A stretch of DNA of 64,000 nucleotides from Patulibacter minatonensis DSM 18081 (GTDB lineage: Bacteria; Actinomycetota; Thermoleophilia; Solirubrobacterales; Solirubrobacteraceae), in assembly GCF_000519325.1 (NCBI RefSeq), contig NZ_KI912613.1, positions 3,863,859 through 3,927,858 of the forward strand, written 5' to 3'. Below, in pieces: positions 25,600-35,098 of this stretch. How positions within the stretch are numbered: position 1 is the first letter of the stretch; each line of letters starts with the position of its first letter. The position numbers were made by a program, and so were the translations under genes. The notes beneath the pieces are model-generated. The model did not search any database. It saw only the letters and a program-made list of their open reading frames with translations, and was not told the DNA's origin.

Positions 25600-26576
25600 G
25601 CGGCACGCCCGACGTCTCGGTCGTGATGGCGACCGCCGGGCGCCGCGTCGGACTCCTCTGGGCGCTCGACGCGCTCGCCGCCCAGGAGCTCCCGGACGGC
25701 CGGACCTTCGAGGTCGTCGTCGTCCACACCGAGGGCACCGTCGCGCCGCCGCTGGACGCCGCCGCCGAGCATCCGCTGGTCGCCGCCGGGATCGCCCGGA
25801 TCGTGGCGGACCCGGCGCCGTTCGCCGCGGGCAAGCGCAACGCCGGCTGGCGGGCCTCGCGTGCCCCGCTCGTCGCGTTCACCGACGACGACTGCCGGCC
25901 CCGCCCGGACTGGCTGGCCGCGTTCCTTCTCGCCCACGAGGCCTCGCCGACGGCGTTCCTCCAGGGCGGTGCGGCGATCGACCCCGACCAGGAGCGCGTC
26001 GCGATGCGCGCGCCCCGGGTCCGTCTGCAGACGTTCGTGCCGCCGACGCCGTGGGCCGAGCTCTGCTCCGCGGCGATCCCGCGCGGGGCGCTCGAGCACG
26101 TCGGCGGGCTCGACGAGACGTTCGAGCGCGCGGGGGAGGACACCGACCTCGCCTGGCGGCTGCGCGACGCCGGCGCGCCGTGGGTCGCGGTCCCGGAGGC
26201 CGTCGTCGACCACGCCGTCGAGACGCCCGGGCTCCTCGGGGCGCTGCGCGTGGCGGCGCGGTTCGTCGACGGTCCGCGCCTCGTCCGCCGGCACCCCGGT
26301 CTGCGGCGGTTCTACCCGGCGGGCGTCTTCTGGTCCCCGGCCCACGCGTGGTGGCTGCTCGGCGCGCTCGGGATCGGGCACTCCGTGTGTCGCTGCCGAC
26401 CCCTCGGCCTCGGCCTGACCGCCCCGTGGCTCGCGTGGCACCTGACGCGCTACGGCCGCTCCCCCCGCGGGATCGCCCGCAGCGCCGCGGAGCTCCCGGG
26501 CGACGCGCTGATCGACGGCGCCCAGATCGCCTCGTTCGCGCTGGCGTCGGTGCGGGAGAGGACGCCGCTCCTGTGA
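25596..26576 (+). CDS. GT2-family glycosyltransferase
   Basis: 326 residues from GTG 25596 (GTGA overlap with the gene before). It starts with DVSVVMATAGRRVGLLWALD, then AAGKRNAGWRASRAPLVAFTDDDCRP, where DDDC holds the metal-binding acidic motif, and FERAGEDTDLAWRLRDAGAP, the acceptor-side ED motif. The C-terminal 70 residues include two hydrophobic stretches (AHAWWLLGALGIG and GLTAPWLAWHL), so it may associate with the membrane. It probably builds the same glycan as its neighbours. Confidence 0.9.
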   Translation: MSGTPDVSVVMATAGRRVGLLWALDALAAQELPDGRTFEVVVVHTEGTVAPPLDAAAEHPLVAAGIARIVADPAPFAAGKRNAGWRASRAPLVAFTDDDCRPRPDWLAAFLLAHEASPTAFLQGGAAIDPDQERVAMRAPRVRLQTFVPPTPWAELCSAAIPRGALEHVGGLDETFERAGEDTDLAWRLRDAGAPWVAVPEAVVDHAVETPGLLGALRVAARFVDGPRLVRRHPGLRRFYPAGVFWSPAHAWWLLGALGIGHSVCRCRPLGLGLTAPWLAWHLTRYGRSPRGIARSAAELPGDALIDGAQIASFALASVRERTPLL

Positions 26577-27739
26577 CCGGGCCGCCGCTGCGCCCGACGC
26601 TCCTGAACCCGGTCTTCTGGCCGGAGGTCCGGCGCGGCAGCGAGCGCGCCGTCCGCTCCCTGGCCGACGGCCTGGTCGCGGCCGGGCACCGCGCGCAGCT
26701 CGTGACGTCGCACCCGGGCCGGCGGCCGACGTTCGAGCGCGAGGACGGCCTCGACGTCACGCGACTCCCGCGGGTCACGTCCCGTCGCCTGTGGCGCACG
26801 ATCGCCGACGACCATGCCGCGCATCACGCCCTCGCGCTGCCGCTGCTGGCCGCCGACCCCGGCGACGTCCTCCACGCCTTCTACCCGACCGACGCGACGC
26901 TGGCCGTGCGTGCCGCGACCGCCCACCACGCGCTCGGCGTCGTCCGTCCCGCCGGCCGCGACCGTCGCGCCCGGGTCCCCGTCGTCGTCAGCGTCATGGG
27001 CCCGCCCGACCGCGCGTGGGCGGTCGCCGTCCGCGGCCGCCTGGAGGGGCTCGTCGACGCGGCCCGCGCCGCCGACGTCGTCACGACCCTGAGCCGCTTC
27101 GCGCAGCAGCGGGTCTGGCGGACGTTCGCCGTGCGGTCGGAGATCGTCCCGCCGCCCGTGGACCTCGACGCCTTCACGGTCGACCCGACGGCGGACCGCC
27201 ACGAGGAGCCGACGATCCTCTTCGCGTCCGACCCGGCCAGTGGCGCGAAGCGCATCGAGCTGCTCCTGGGGGCGCTGCCGATCGTCCGCCGGTCCCGCCC
27301 GGGGACGCGCCTCCTGGTGAACCGCCCGGCCGACCCGGCGCTGGCCCGCGACCTGGCGGCGGTCGACGGCGTGACGCTCGTCGACCTCGACGACCGCCCC
27401 GCCCTGGTCGACGCCTACCGCCGCGCGTGGGCCACCGCCCTGCCGTCGGAGAACGAGGCGTTCGGGCTGGTCGTCGCCGAGAGCCTGGCGTGCGGGACGC
27501 CGGCGGTCGCGTTCGCGGGGGAGGGCCCCGCCGAGATCGTCACGTCCGACGACGTCGGACGGATCGCCCCGGAGCCGACGGCGGAGGCGCTCGCCACGGC
27601 GCTCCTCGGCGCCCTGGAGCTCGCGGACGACGACGGCGTCCGCGACCGCTGCCGCGGGGCGGTCGCCGGGCTGGGCGTCGGCCCCCACACCGCCCGGACG
27701 GTCGAGCTCTACCGCGCGGCGATCGCCCGCACGCGCTGA
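26573..27739 (+). CDS. GT4-family glycosyltransferase
   Basis: 388 residues from GTG 26573 (GTGA overlap). GT-B fold retaining glycosyltransferase: RRGSERAVRSLADGLVAAGH in the acceptor domain, and in the donor domain TILFASDPASGAKRIELLLG, then the E-x7-E motif in PSENEAFGLVVAESLACGTP and GEGPAEIV. Family members extend exopolysaccharides or glycolipids. Last gene of the chain of four; 47 bases later yebC begins from its own promoter. Confidence 0.92.
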   Translation: MTGPPLRPTLLNPVFWPEVRRGSERAVRSLADGLVAAGHRAQLVTSHPGRRPTFEREDGLDVTRLPRVTSRRLWRTIADDHAAHHALALPLLAADPGDVLHAFYPTDATLAVRAATAHHALGVVRPAGRDRRARVPVVVSVMGPPDRAWAVAVRGRLEGLVDAARAADVVTTLSRFAQQRVWRTFAVRSEIVPPPVDLDAFTVDPTADRHEEPTILFASDPASGAKRIELLLGALPIVRRSRPGTRLLVNRPADPALARDLAAVDGVTLVDLDDRPALVDAYRRAWATALPSENEAFGLVVAESLACGTPAVAFAGEGPAEIVTSDDVGRIAPEPTAEALATALLGALELADDDGVRDRCRGAVAGLGVGPHTARTVELYRAAIARTR

Positions 27740-27772
27740 CGCCGCCGGATCCTCCGATCCCGCGCCCCGCGC

Positions 27773-27778
27773 TAGGCT
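27773..27778 (+). promoter_or_regulatory. -10 element of yebC, leaderless spacing
   Basis: TAGGCT, seven bases before the yebC ATG at 27786. Confidence 0.55.
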
Positions 27779-27785
27779 GGGACGC

Positions 27786-28535
27786 ATGTCGGGGCACAGC
27801 AAATGGGCGAGCATCAAGCACAAGAAGGCGATCGTCGACTCGCGCCGCGGCAAGATGTTCACGAAGCTCAGCCGTCACATCACCATCGCCGCGAAGGACG
27901 GCGGCGGGGACATCATCGGCAACCCGTCGCTCGCGCTGGCCGTCCAGAAGGCCAAGGACGCGTCGATGCCCAAGGACAACATCCAGCGGGCCATCGACAA
28001 GGGCACCGGGGCCGGCGCGGACGCCGCGAGCTACGAGAACGTGATGTACGAGGGCTACGGCCCCGGCGGCGTCGCGGTGCTGGTCGAGGCCCTGACCGAC
28101 AACCGCAACCGCACCGGCGCGGACATCCGGCACATGTTCACGAAGGCCGGCGGCAACCTCGGCGAGCCCGGCTCCGTCGCCTACCTCTTCGACCGCAAGG
28201 GCGTCATCGTCGTCGACGGCGCGCAGCACGACGAGGACGCGCTGATGGTCGCCATCGAGGCCGGCGCGGACGACATCGAGGACGAGGACGGCACGTTCGT
28301 CGTCGTCACCGAGCCCACGGCGCTGCCCGACGTGCAGAAGGCGCTGGACGAGAACGACATCGCCTACACGAGCGCCGAGCTCGTCTACCGCCCGCAGGTC
28401 CGCACGCCGCTGGACGAGGAGGGCGCCGAGAAGCTCGCCAAGCTCATCGACGCCCTGGACGACAACGACGACGTCTCCGAGGTCCACGCGAACTTCGACG
28501 TCGCCGACGACGTCCTCGAGCGCGTCTTCGGCTGA
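27786..28535 (+). CDS. yebC: YebC/PmpR-family translation or transcription factor
   Basis: 249 residues, the family's usual length. The N-terminus MSGHSKWASIKHKKAIVDS is diagnostic; further conserved parts are AKDASMPKDNIQRAIDKG, YEGYGPGGVAVLVEALTDNR and NLGEPGSVAYLFDRKGV. YebC proteins are widespread and have been described as DNA-binding regulators; some members rescue ribosomes stalled on proline stretches. Proximity to ruvC is widely conserved, but here one glycosyltransferase gene lies between them. Confidence 0.97.
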   Translation: MSGHSKWASIKHKKAIVDSRRGKMFTKLSRHITIAAKDGGGDIIGNPSLALAVQKAKDASMPKDNIQRAIDKGTGAGADAASYENVMYEGYGPGGVAVLVEALTDNRNRTGADIRHMFTKAGGNLGEPGSVAYLFDRKGVIVVDGAQHDEDALMVAIEAGADDIEDEDGTFVVVTEPTALPDVQKALDENDIAYTSAELVYRPQVRTPLDEEGAEKLAKLIDALDDNDDVSEVHANFDVADDVLERVFG

Positions 28536-28552
28536 CCGACCCCGAGGTCCCG

Positions 28553-29764
28553 ATGCGCACCGGCCCGTCGGGGCCGACCCCACGGGTCCTGGCGATCTCC
28601 AGCCTGTACCCGCCGCACCATCTGGGCGGCTACGAGCTGGTCCACCGCGGGGTCGACGAGCGGCTCCGCGCCGCCGGGCACGCCGTCCGGGTGCTCGTCA
28701 CCGACCACGCCGAGGCCGGGGCGGTGGAGCGCGGGCTGCCGGACGACCCCGACGTCCACCGCGAGCTCCGCTGGTACTGGCGCGACCACGCGTTCCCGGC
28801 GCTGACGGCGCGCGAGACCGTCCGGCTGGAGCGCCACAACCACCGCGTGCTCCGCCGGCACCTCGCCGAGCACCGCCCGGACGTCGTGGTCTTCTGGGCG
28901 ATGGGCGGGATGAGCCTGTCCCTGATCGGCGCGGTGACGCGCGCCGGGATCCCGGCCGTCTTCGTCGTCCACGACCGCTGGCCGATCTACGGCCCCGTGT
29001 TCGACCGGTTCCGGCGGCTGCTCCGCCCGCTCCCGCGCGGCCGGGGCCCCGTCGCCCGCGCGCTCGGCGCCGACCGGCCGGGGATGCCGGGCGGCGTCGT
29101 CCTCCTGAACTCCCTGCGCCTCGCCGACGAGCTCGTCCGCACCCGGTCGATCCCGCCGGGCTGGCGGGTCCTGTCGCCCGGCGTCCCGCTCCCGGACGCC
29201 CCGGTGCCCGAGCGACCCTGGACCGGGCGACTGCTCTGCCTCGGCCGGCTGGACCACCGCAAGGGCGTCGACGTCGTCGTCGACGCGCTCGCGCGCCTGC
29301 CGCACGACGTCTCGCTGACGGTCGTCGGCGGCGGGGACGAGCGCGTCGCGGCCGACCTGCGCCGGCGGGCGGAGGACGCGGGGACCGGCGACCGGCTGGA
29401 GTTGCGCCCCGCCGTCGACCGCTCCGCCCTGCCGACGCTCTTCGCCGAGCACGACGCGCTCGTCTTCCCCGTCCGCTGGTCCGAGCCGTTCGGCCTGGTC
29501 CCGCTCGAGGCGATGTCCTTCGGCCTGCCGGTCGTGTCGACGGACGTCGGCGGGCAGGCCGAGTACCTGGACGACGGGGACAACGCGCTCGTCGTCCCCG
29601 TCGACGACCCCGCCGCGGTGGCGTCCGCCGTCGCGCGGCTCGCCGCCGACCCCGGGCTGGGGTCCCGACTGCGGTCCGGCGGACTCCGGACGGCGGCGGC
29701 GCACGACGAGCGCGACTTCCAGGCGGGCGTCGAGGCCGCGATCGTCCGCGCGGCCCGACGATGA
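28553..29764 (+). CDS. GT4-family glycosyltransferase
   Basis: 403 residues from ATG 28553, with GAGG six to nine bases upstream. The acceptor domain has LYPPHHLGGYELVHRGVDER, as in GT4 enzymes of exopolysaccharide clusters. The donor domain has GRLLCLGRLDHRKGVDVVVD, LTVVGGGDER, and the E-x7-E motif in RWSEPFGLVPLEAMSFGLP. It stops nine bases before the LexA box of ruvC, so it separates yebC from ruvC, which are neighbours in most actinobacteria. It could be co-transcribed with yebC (17-base gap). Confidence 0.92.
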   Translation: MRTGPSGPTPRVLAISSLYPPHHLGGYELVHRGVDERLRAAGHAVRVLVTDHAEAGAVERGLPDDPDVHRELRWYWRDHAFPALTARETVRLERHNHRVLRRHLAEHRPDVVVFWAMGGMSLSLIGAVTRAGIPAVFVVHDRWPIYGPVFDRFRRLLRPLPRGRGPVARALGADRPGMPGGVVLLNSLRLADELVRTRSIPPGWRVLSPGVPLPDAPVPERPWTGRLLCLGRLDHRKGVDVVVDALARLPHDVSLTVVGGGDERVAADLRRRAEDAGTGDRLELRPAVDRSALPTLFAEHDALVFPVRWSEPFGLVPLEAMSFGLPVVSTDVGGQAEYLDDGDNALVVPVDDPAAVASAVARLAADPGLGSRLRSGGLRTAAAHDERDFQAGVEAAIVRAARR

Positions 29765-29773
29765 CCGGACGTA

Positions 29774-29787
29774 CGAACAGCTGTTCG
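29774..29787. promoter_or_regulatory. LexA (SOS) box of the ruvCAB operon
   Basis: CGAACAGCTGTTCG is a perfect palindrome (16 bp with the flanking A and T) and matches the Gram-positive/actinobacterial SOS consensus CGAACRNRYGTTYG at every position but R8 (C). It lies 36 bases before the ruvC start. With CAGAAT as -10, it occupies about -50 to -37, where bound LexA would block RNA polymerase. ruvCAB should therefore be DNA-damage-inducible. Confidence 0.85.
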
Positions 29788-29811
29788 TGGGAAGGCGTCC
29801 GACCCTCCGCG

Positions 29812-29817
29812 CAGAAT
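29812..29817 (+). promoter_or_regulatory. -10 element of ruvCAB
   Basis: CAGAAT, six bases before the ruvC GTG at 29824; the same hexamer and spacing precede pdxS. Confidence 0.5.
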
Positions 29818-29823
29818 GGCGGT

Positions 29824-30318
29824 GTGGTGACCGTCCTCGGCATCGATCCCGGCCTCGCCAACACCGGCTACGGCGTCGTCCACCGCCGCGGGAGCGGCAT
29901 GGTCGCCGTCGACGGCGGGGTGATCACGACCCGTTCAGGGACGGACCTCGGCGTCCGCCTCGAGCAGATCCACGACACCGTCTGCGCGCTGATCGACCAC
30001 CACGCCCCGGTCGCGCTCTCGATGGAGAGCCTGTACTTCGGCAGGAACACCACGAGCGCCCTGGCCGTCGGTCAGGCGCGCGGGGTGGTGCTGCTGGCGG
30101 CCGCCCAGCGAGGGGTCCCCTGCATCGACTACACGCCGCAGCAGATCAAGGGCGCGGTCTGCGGCAGCGGCGCGGCCGACAAGGCCCAGGTCCAGCGGAT
30201 GGTCCAGATGCTGCTCCGGCTCGACGCCCCGCCGTCGCCGGACCACGCCGCCGACGCCCTCGCCGCCGCGATCTGCCACGCCAACCACGCGCCGCTGCGC
30301 GCTGCGGTGGCCCGGTGA
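29824..30318 (+). CDS. ruvC: Holliday junction resolvase RuvC
   Basis: 164 residues from GTG 29824; an open frame further upstream would run through the LexA box. RuvC cuts four-way DNA junctions bound by RuvAB. The catalytic acidic residues are in place: Asp in VLGIDPGLANTGYG, Glu in SMESLYFGRN, and two Asp in SPDHAADALAAA. GQARGVVLLAAAQRGVP and YTPQQIKGAVCGSG are conserved too. It overlaps ruvA by four bases (GTGA). Confidence 0.97.
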   Translation: MVTVLGIDPGLANTGYGVVHRRGSGMVAVDGGVITTRSGTDLGVRLEQIHDTVCALIDHHAPVALSMESLYFGRNTTSALAVGQARGVVLLAAAQRGVPCIDYTPQQIKGAVCGSGAADKAQVQRMVQMLLRLDAPPSPDHAADALAAAICHANHAPLRAAVAR

Positions 30319-30911
30319 TCGCGCTCCTGCGGGGCACGGTCCATGAGCGCCGTGCGGACAACGTCGTCCTCCTGACCCCCGGCGGCGTCGGCTACGTCCT
30401 GAACTGCTCCGGCACCACGCTGGCCGCCCTCCCGGCCGCCGGACAGGAGACGACGCTCCTCTGCCACCTGGCGGTGCGCGAGGACGCCCTCACCCTCTTC
30501 GGATTCGGCAGCGAGCCCGAGCGCGACCTCTTCCACCTGCTCCTCACCGTGCAGGCCGTCGGTCCCAAGCTGGCCCTGGCAGTGCTGTCCTCGGGCGGGC
30601 CGGACGAGGTCGCCACGAGCATCGCCTCGGGCGACGCCAAGCGCCTCCAGCAGGTCCCGGGGGTCGGCAAGCGGACGGCCGAGCGCATCGTCTCCGAGCT
30701 GCAGGACAAGCTCGCCGGCCGGGCTTCGGTCGGCACCGGTGCGGGCGGCGCGGCCCGGGGCGTCGTCACGGCGACCCCCGTGGACGAGGCCCGCGAGGGC
30801 CTGCTGGGCCTGGGCCTGTCGCCGGACGAGGTCGAGGCCCTCCTCGCGGTCTCGCACGGCACCACCGCCGCCGAGCTGATCGCCGACGCCCTGCGCAGGT
30901 CCCGCGCGTGA
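30315..30911 (+). CDS. ruvA: Holliday junction DNA helicase subunit RuvA
   Basis: 198 residues from GTG 30315. RuvA binds the four-way junction as a tetramer and recruits RuvB. The N-terminal OB fold ([29 protein letters not shown]) is followed by the helix-hairpin-helix region with [14 protein letters not shown] and [20 protein letters not shown], then the flexible linker and domain III ([20 protein letters not shown]). Coupled on both sides by GTGA overlaps. Confidence 0.97.
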   Translation: MIALLRGTVHERRADNVVLLTPGGVGYVLNCSGTTLAALPAAGQETTLLCHLAVREDALTLFGFGSEPERDLFHLLLTVQAVGPKLALAVLSSGGPDEVATSIASGDAKRLQQVPGVGKRTAERIVSELQDKLAGRASVGTGAGGAARGVVTATPVDEAREGLLGLGLSPDEVEALLAVSHGTTAAELIADALRRSRA

Positions 30912-32002
30912 GCGGCCCCGGCGACCTCGGCCCCGGCGCGGGGCGTGGCGGCACGCCGCTGCCGGGGCAGGGCATCCGCACGCGCGACGCCGGCGGCGAG
31001 GACGTCCCGCGCCTGCCGGATCCCGAGCCGCTGCCGGGCGAGGAGGCCGAGGACCTCTCGCTCCGTCCGCGGAGCCTGGACGAGTTCGTCGGACAGACGC
31101 ACGTCCGCGACCAGCTGAAGATCGCGATCGACGCCGCGCGGGCGCGGGGGGAGTCCCTCGACCACGTCCTGCTCGCCGGCCCGCCCGGCCTCGGCAAGAC
31201 GTCGCTGGCCCGGATCCTGGCAGAGGAGATGGAGGCCCCGTTCGTCCCGACCGCCGGCCCGTCGCTGGAGCGCAAGGCCGACATCGCCGCGCTCCTGACC
31301 GCCCTGCAGCCGGGCAGCGTGTTCTTCGTCGACGAGCTCCACCGCCTGCCCAAGGCGCTCGAGGAGACCCTCTACCCGGCGATGGAGGACCGGCAGCTGC
31401 CGGTCACGATCGGCCAGGGCATCGGGGCCCGGGTGGTCACGCTCGACCTCCCGGCGTTCACGCTCGTCGGGGCGACCACCCGCGCGGGCCTCCTGACCCG
31501 GCCGCTCCGGGACCGCTTCGGCCTGCAGCAGCGCCTGGAGCCCTACGAGCACGCCGACCTCGTCTCGATCGTCCGCCGGTCGGCGGGCCTGCTGGGGATG
31601 GACGTCGACGACGAGGGCGCCGGGCTGATCGCCCTGCGGGCCCGCGGCACCCCGCGCGTGGCCAACCGCCTGCTGCGACGGGTCCGGGACTTCGTCGAGG
31701 TCCGCCACGGGGGGCGGGTCAGCGCCGACTCGGCGGCCGAGGCCCTGGATCTCCTCGGCGTCGACGCGCTCGGGCTGGACCGCCTGGACCGCGAGATCCT
31801 GCGCGGCATCTGCGTGATGTTCGCGGGCGGTCCCGTCGGCCTCTCGACGCTGTCGGCGGCGGTCGGCGAGGAGGCCGACACCATCGAGGACGTCTACGAG
31901 CCCTACCTGCTCCAGCAGGGGCTCCTGCAGCGCACCCCGAGGGGCCGGATCGTCACGCCGCTGGCGTTCGAGCACCTCGGTCTCGCGATCCCCGGATCCT
32001 GA
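30908..32002 (+). CDS. ruvB: Holliday junction DNA helicase subunit RuvB
   Basis: 364 residues. Hexameric AAA+ motor that drives branch migration with RuvA. Walker A is [15 protein letters not shown], Walker B is [11 protein letters not shown], sensor 1 is [12 protein letters not shown], and the arginine-finger/sensor 2 region is [17 protein letters not shown]. The C-terminal winged helix ends [18 protein letters not shown] disordered Gly/Pro-rich N-terminal extension of about 40 residues precedes the usual [12 protein letters not shown] start. GTG 30908 overlaps ruvA's stop. Confidence 0.98.
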   Translation: MSGPGDLGPGAGRGGTPLPGQGIRTRDAGGEDVPRLPDPEPLPGEEAEDLSLRPRSLDEFVGQTHVRDQLKIAIDAARARGESLDHVLLAGPPGLGKTSLARILAEEMEAPFVPTAGPSLERKADIAALLTALQPGSVFFVDELHRLPKALEETLYPAMEDRQLPVTIGQGIGARVVTLDLPAFTLVGATTRAGLLTRPLRDRFGLQQRLEPYEHADLVSIVRRSAGLLGMDVDDEGAGLIALRARGTPRVANRLLRRVRDFVEVRHGGRVSADSAAEALDLLGVDALGLDRLDREILRGICVMFAGGPVGLSTLSAAVGEEADTIEDVYEPYLLQQGLLQRTPRGRIVTPLAFEHLGLAIPGS

Positions 32003-32107
32003 AGATCTCCTGAAGATCCGGCGGGTCGGCGGTCGGTCGGGCGCGGGCCCGGTCGCGCCACCGCACGGGCGCTCCGCGACCGCGGCTCGGCGTTCCGTGG
32101 GGGTCGG

Positions 32108-32113
32108 TACGCT
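32108..32113 (+). promoter_or_regulatory. Candidate -10 element of secDF
   Basis: TACGCT, 12 bases before the secDF ATG, leaving a leader of only about five bases. Confidence 0.4.
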
Positions 32114-32125
32114 GGCCGCTGCGTT

Positions 32126-35098
32126 ATGACCGATCGCCGCCGCCAGTCCCTCATTCTCGCGCTCGTCGCGCTGATGGTCGTCGCCGCGGCGGTCGTGCTC
32201 ATCACGAAACCGACGAAGAAGGGCCTGGATCTGCAGGGCGGTGTCCAGCTCGTCTACCAGCTGACGCCCACGAAGGGCTCGAGCCTGAACGACGACTCGA
32301 TCCAGCGCACGATCGACGTGATGCAGGACCGCATCAACGCGTTCGGTGTCGGCGAGTCGGAGATCCAGCGCTCCGGGAACGACCAGATCGTCGTCTCGCT
32401 CCCGGCGGTGTCGAACACCCAGGAGGCCGAGCGGCGCGTCGGCACGACCGCCCAGCTGCGGTTCTACGACTGGGAGGCGAACATCGTCGGCGCGGGCGGC
32501 GCCATCGATCCCACGAACCCGCAGATCACGGGCGCGAACGTCGGCGGCATCGGGGCCGGCGGCGCCGAGACGAACAACGCGGCGGCCCTGACCCAGTACG
32601 GGGCGGTCCTGCGGGCGTCGAAGTTCCAGCGCCAGACGAACCCGAAGGGCACGTTCCCGACGACGACGGGGGACCAGTGGTACCTCGTCAACGACCAGTT
32701 GAAGACGGTCTTCAACGCGGTCCCGGCCGCAACCGTCAAGGACCTCGTGGCGGACATCCGGTCGAATCCGAAGACCCGTGGGCTGGTCGACGCCCAGAAC
32801 CAGCCCGTCGGCAAGCGCCGCTTCATCAAGGTGCCCGAGGGCTACCGCGTCATCCAGGCCGCCAACAACGTCAACGGCGACGGCAAGGTCCTGCCCGCCG
32901 GCAACCGCTGGTTCATCATCCGCGACCGCCCGGCGCTGCGCGGCCAGGACATCAAGAACCCCAGCCAGGGCGTCGACACCGGCCTCGGCGGCGGCAACAA
33001 GCCGAACGTCACCTTCGACTTCACCAGCACCGGCAAGAAGCGCTGGAAGGACGTCACGAAGGAGATCGCCAAGCGCGGCTCCGAGAACTGCGTCCCGCCC
33101 GCCGGCGTCACCGGGAAGACCGCCACCGGGCAGTACTGCAACCAGCACTTCACGATCGTCCTCGACCAGCAGGCGATCTCGTCCCCGGTCATCGACTTCC
33201 AGGACAACCCGGACGGCATCGGCGGCAACACCGGCTCGCAGATCTCCGGCTCGTTCACGTACGACCAGGCCAAGAGCCTCGCGAACCTCCTGAAGTCCGG
33301 CTCGCTGCCGCTGAACCTCAAGGTCATCTCGTCGCAGCAGGTCTCCGCGACCCTCGGCCAGGAGGCCCTCGACCAGGCCCTCGTCGCCGGTCTCGTCGGC
33401 TTCGGCGTGGTCGCGATCTTCCTGATCGCCTTCTATCGCGTCCTCGGCCTGATCGCCGTCGCCGGCCTCGCGGTCTACTCCGTCTTCTTCCTGGCGATCA
33501 TCAAGCTCGTCCCGGTCGTCCTGACCCTCCCGGGCATCGCCGGTCTGATCCTCACGATCGCCGTGGCGGCCGACGCCAACGTCGTCATCTTCGAACGTGT
33601 GAAGGACGAGCTGCAGGACGGCAGATCGGTCCCACGGGCGATCAAGGACGGCTATCGCAAGGGCCTGTCGGCGATCATCGACGGCAACGTCATCACGTTC
33701 CTCGTCGCGTTCGTCCTCTTCCTCGTCGCCGTCGCCGGACCGAAGGGCTTCGCGTTCACGCTCGGCATCGGCGTGCTGCTGTCGATGATCACCGCGGTCC
33801 TCCTGACCCAGGCGATCCTCGGCATCCTCGGCCGCTCGAAGCTGATGTCGAACCCGAAGGCCCTCGGCGCGCGCTCCCGCAAGCCGATCTGGCACCGGTT
33901 CGACTTCAACGGCGCCGGCCGCTGGTTCTTCGCGATGTCGGGCGTCGTGCTCGCGATCGGCGCGATCGCCGTCGGCTCGCGCGGCCTGAACTTCGGCATC
34001 GACTTCGAGTCGGGCACCCAGATCACGGCCACGGTCCCGGCCGGCAAGACGTTCAACGAGGACCAGGTCCGCGACGCGCTGAAGCCGGTCGGCCAGCAGG
34101 ACGCCAAGGTCCAGGAGATCGACGGCGGCAAGAAGTTCCAGGTCCAGACCGAGGACCTGACGCCGGCCCAGCAGCAGGCCGCACTGGACGCGATCCAGAA
34201 GGGCCTGCAGATCCAGCAGAAGGACGTGAGCACGAACTCGGTCGGCCCGACGTTCGGCGAGACCGTCGCGCGCACCGCCGTGATCGCGATCATCGCGTCG
34301 TTCGTCCTGATCGCGTTCGTGATCTGGTTCCGCTTCGGGCTCCGCTACACCGTCCCGATCCTCATCGCGGTCGTCCACGACCTCCTGATCACGGCGGGCA
34401 TCTACGCCCTCACCGGTGCCGAGGTCACCGCCTCCACCGTCGCGGCGCTGCTGACCATCATCGGCTACTCGCTGTACGACACGATCATCGTGTTCGACCG
34501 CGTCAGGGAGAACCTCGCCCGATTGCCGTCGGCCGCGTTCTCGCAGATCGTCAACCGCTCGATGAGCGAGGTCCTCGGCCGGTCGCTGGTGACGTCGTTC
34601 TCGACCGGTCTGCCGACGCTCGCGCTGCTGCTGTTCGGCGGCGAGACGCTGCAGGACTTCGCGCTCGCGATGCTCATCGGCACGATCTCCGGCGCGTACT
34701 CGTCGGTCTTCATCGCCGCCCCGGTGCTCACCGAGTGGATGGAGCGCGTCCCGGCGTTCAAGGCCCGCCGAGCGCGCCTCGAGGCGGCCAACGACGGCAA
34801 GCTGCCGCCGTACCCGGAGAAGGGCTCCGCGAAGGAGATCGACCTCGACGCGGCCAAGAAGCGCCGCGCCGAGCGGGTCACGGCGCCCGACGAGGCCGGG
34901 CAGCCCGTGTCGTCGGCCGAGTTCAACCGGATGGTGGCCGACCTCGGGATCGACGACGCGCCGGCAGGCGCGAAGGCGGAACCCGAGGGGCCGCCGCCGC
35001 CCGTCCAGCGCGCGAAGGACCTCTCGCCCGAGGAGGTGACGTTCCGGGACGACCCGGCGCGTCGCGCGAAGCCGAACCGCGGGAAGAAGAAGCGCTGA
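32126..35098 (+). CDS. secDF: Fused protein-export membrane protein SecDF
   Basis: 990 residues joining SecD and SecF. These RND-fold proteins use the proton gradient to complete export through SecYEG. The SecD half has a first helix, KGLDLQGGVQLVYQL, a large external P1 region (about residues 60-390) with an inserted Gly/Asn-rich stretch, and a six-helix bundle with LPGIAGLILTIAVAADANV. The SecF half begins near residue 585 (WHRFDFNGAGRWFFAMSGVV), with LNFGIDFESGTQI and TIIGYSLYDTIIVFDRVREN. The C-terminal ~110 residues are a charged cytoplasmic tail. No yajC precedes it; in most actinobacteria yajC lies between ruvB and secD, and secD/secF are separate. Confidence 0.97.
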   Translation: MTDRRRQSLILALVALMVVAAAVVLITKPTKKGLDLQGGVQLVYQLTPTKGSSLNDDSIQRTIDVMQDRINAFGVGESEIQRSGNDQIVVSLPAVSNTQEAERRVGTTAQLRFYDWEANIVGAGGAIDPTNPQITGANVGGIGAGGAETNNAAALTQYGAVLRASKFQRQTNPKGTFPTTTGDQWYLVNDQLKTVFNAVPAATVKDLVADIRSNPKTRGLVDAQNQPVGKRRFIKVPEGYRVIQAANNVNGDGKVLPAGNRWFIIRDRPALRGQDIKNPSQGVDTGLGGGNKPNVTFDFTSTGKKRWKDVTKEIAKRGSENCVPPAGVTGKTATGQYCNQHFTIVLDQQAISSPVIDFQDNPDGIGGNTGSQISGSFTYDQAKSLANLLKSGSLPLNLKVISSQQVSATLGQEALDQALVAGLVGFGVVAIFLIAFYRVLGLIAVAGLAVYSVFFLAIIKLVPVVLTLPGIAGLILTIAVAADANVVIFERVKDELQDGRSVPRAIKDGYRKGLSAIIDGNVITFLVAFVLFLVAVAGPKGFAFTLGIGVLLSMITAVLLTQAILGILGRSKLMSNPKALGARSRKPIWHRFDFNGAGRWFFAMSGVVLAIGAIAVGSRGLNFGIDFESGTQITATVPAGKTFNEDQVRDALKPVGQQDAKVQEIDGGKKFQVQTEDLTPAQQQAALDAIQKGLQIQQKDVSTNSVGPTFGETVARTAVIAIIASFVLIAFVIWFRFGLRYTVPILIAVVHDLLITAGIYALTGAEVTASTVAALLTIIGYSLYDTIIVFDRVRENLARLPSAAFSQIVNRSMSEVLGRSLVTSFSTGLPTLALLLFGGETLQDFALAMLIGTISGAYSSVFIAAPVLTEWMERVPAFKARRARLEAANDGKLPPYPEKGSAKEIDLDAAKKRRAERVTAPDEAGQPVSSAEFNRMVADLGIDDAPAGAKAEPEGPPPPVQRAKDLSPEEVTFRDDPARRAKPNRGKKKR

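Noticed and set aside
23108-26143. A 1011-codon minus frame
   Set aside because: Only its last 237 codons (from 23821) are a real methyltransferase; the rest is antisense to the 24-26 kb operon.
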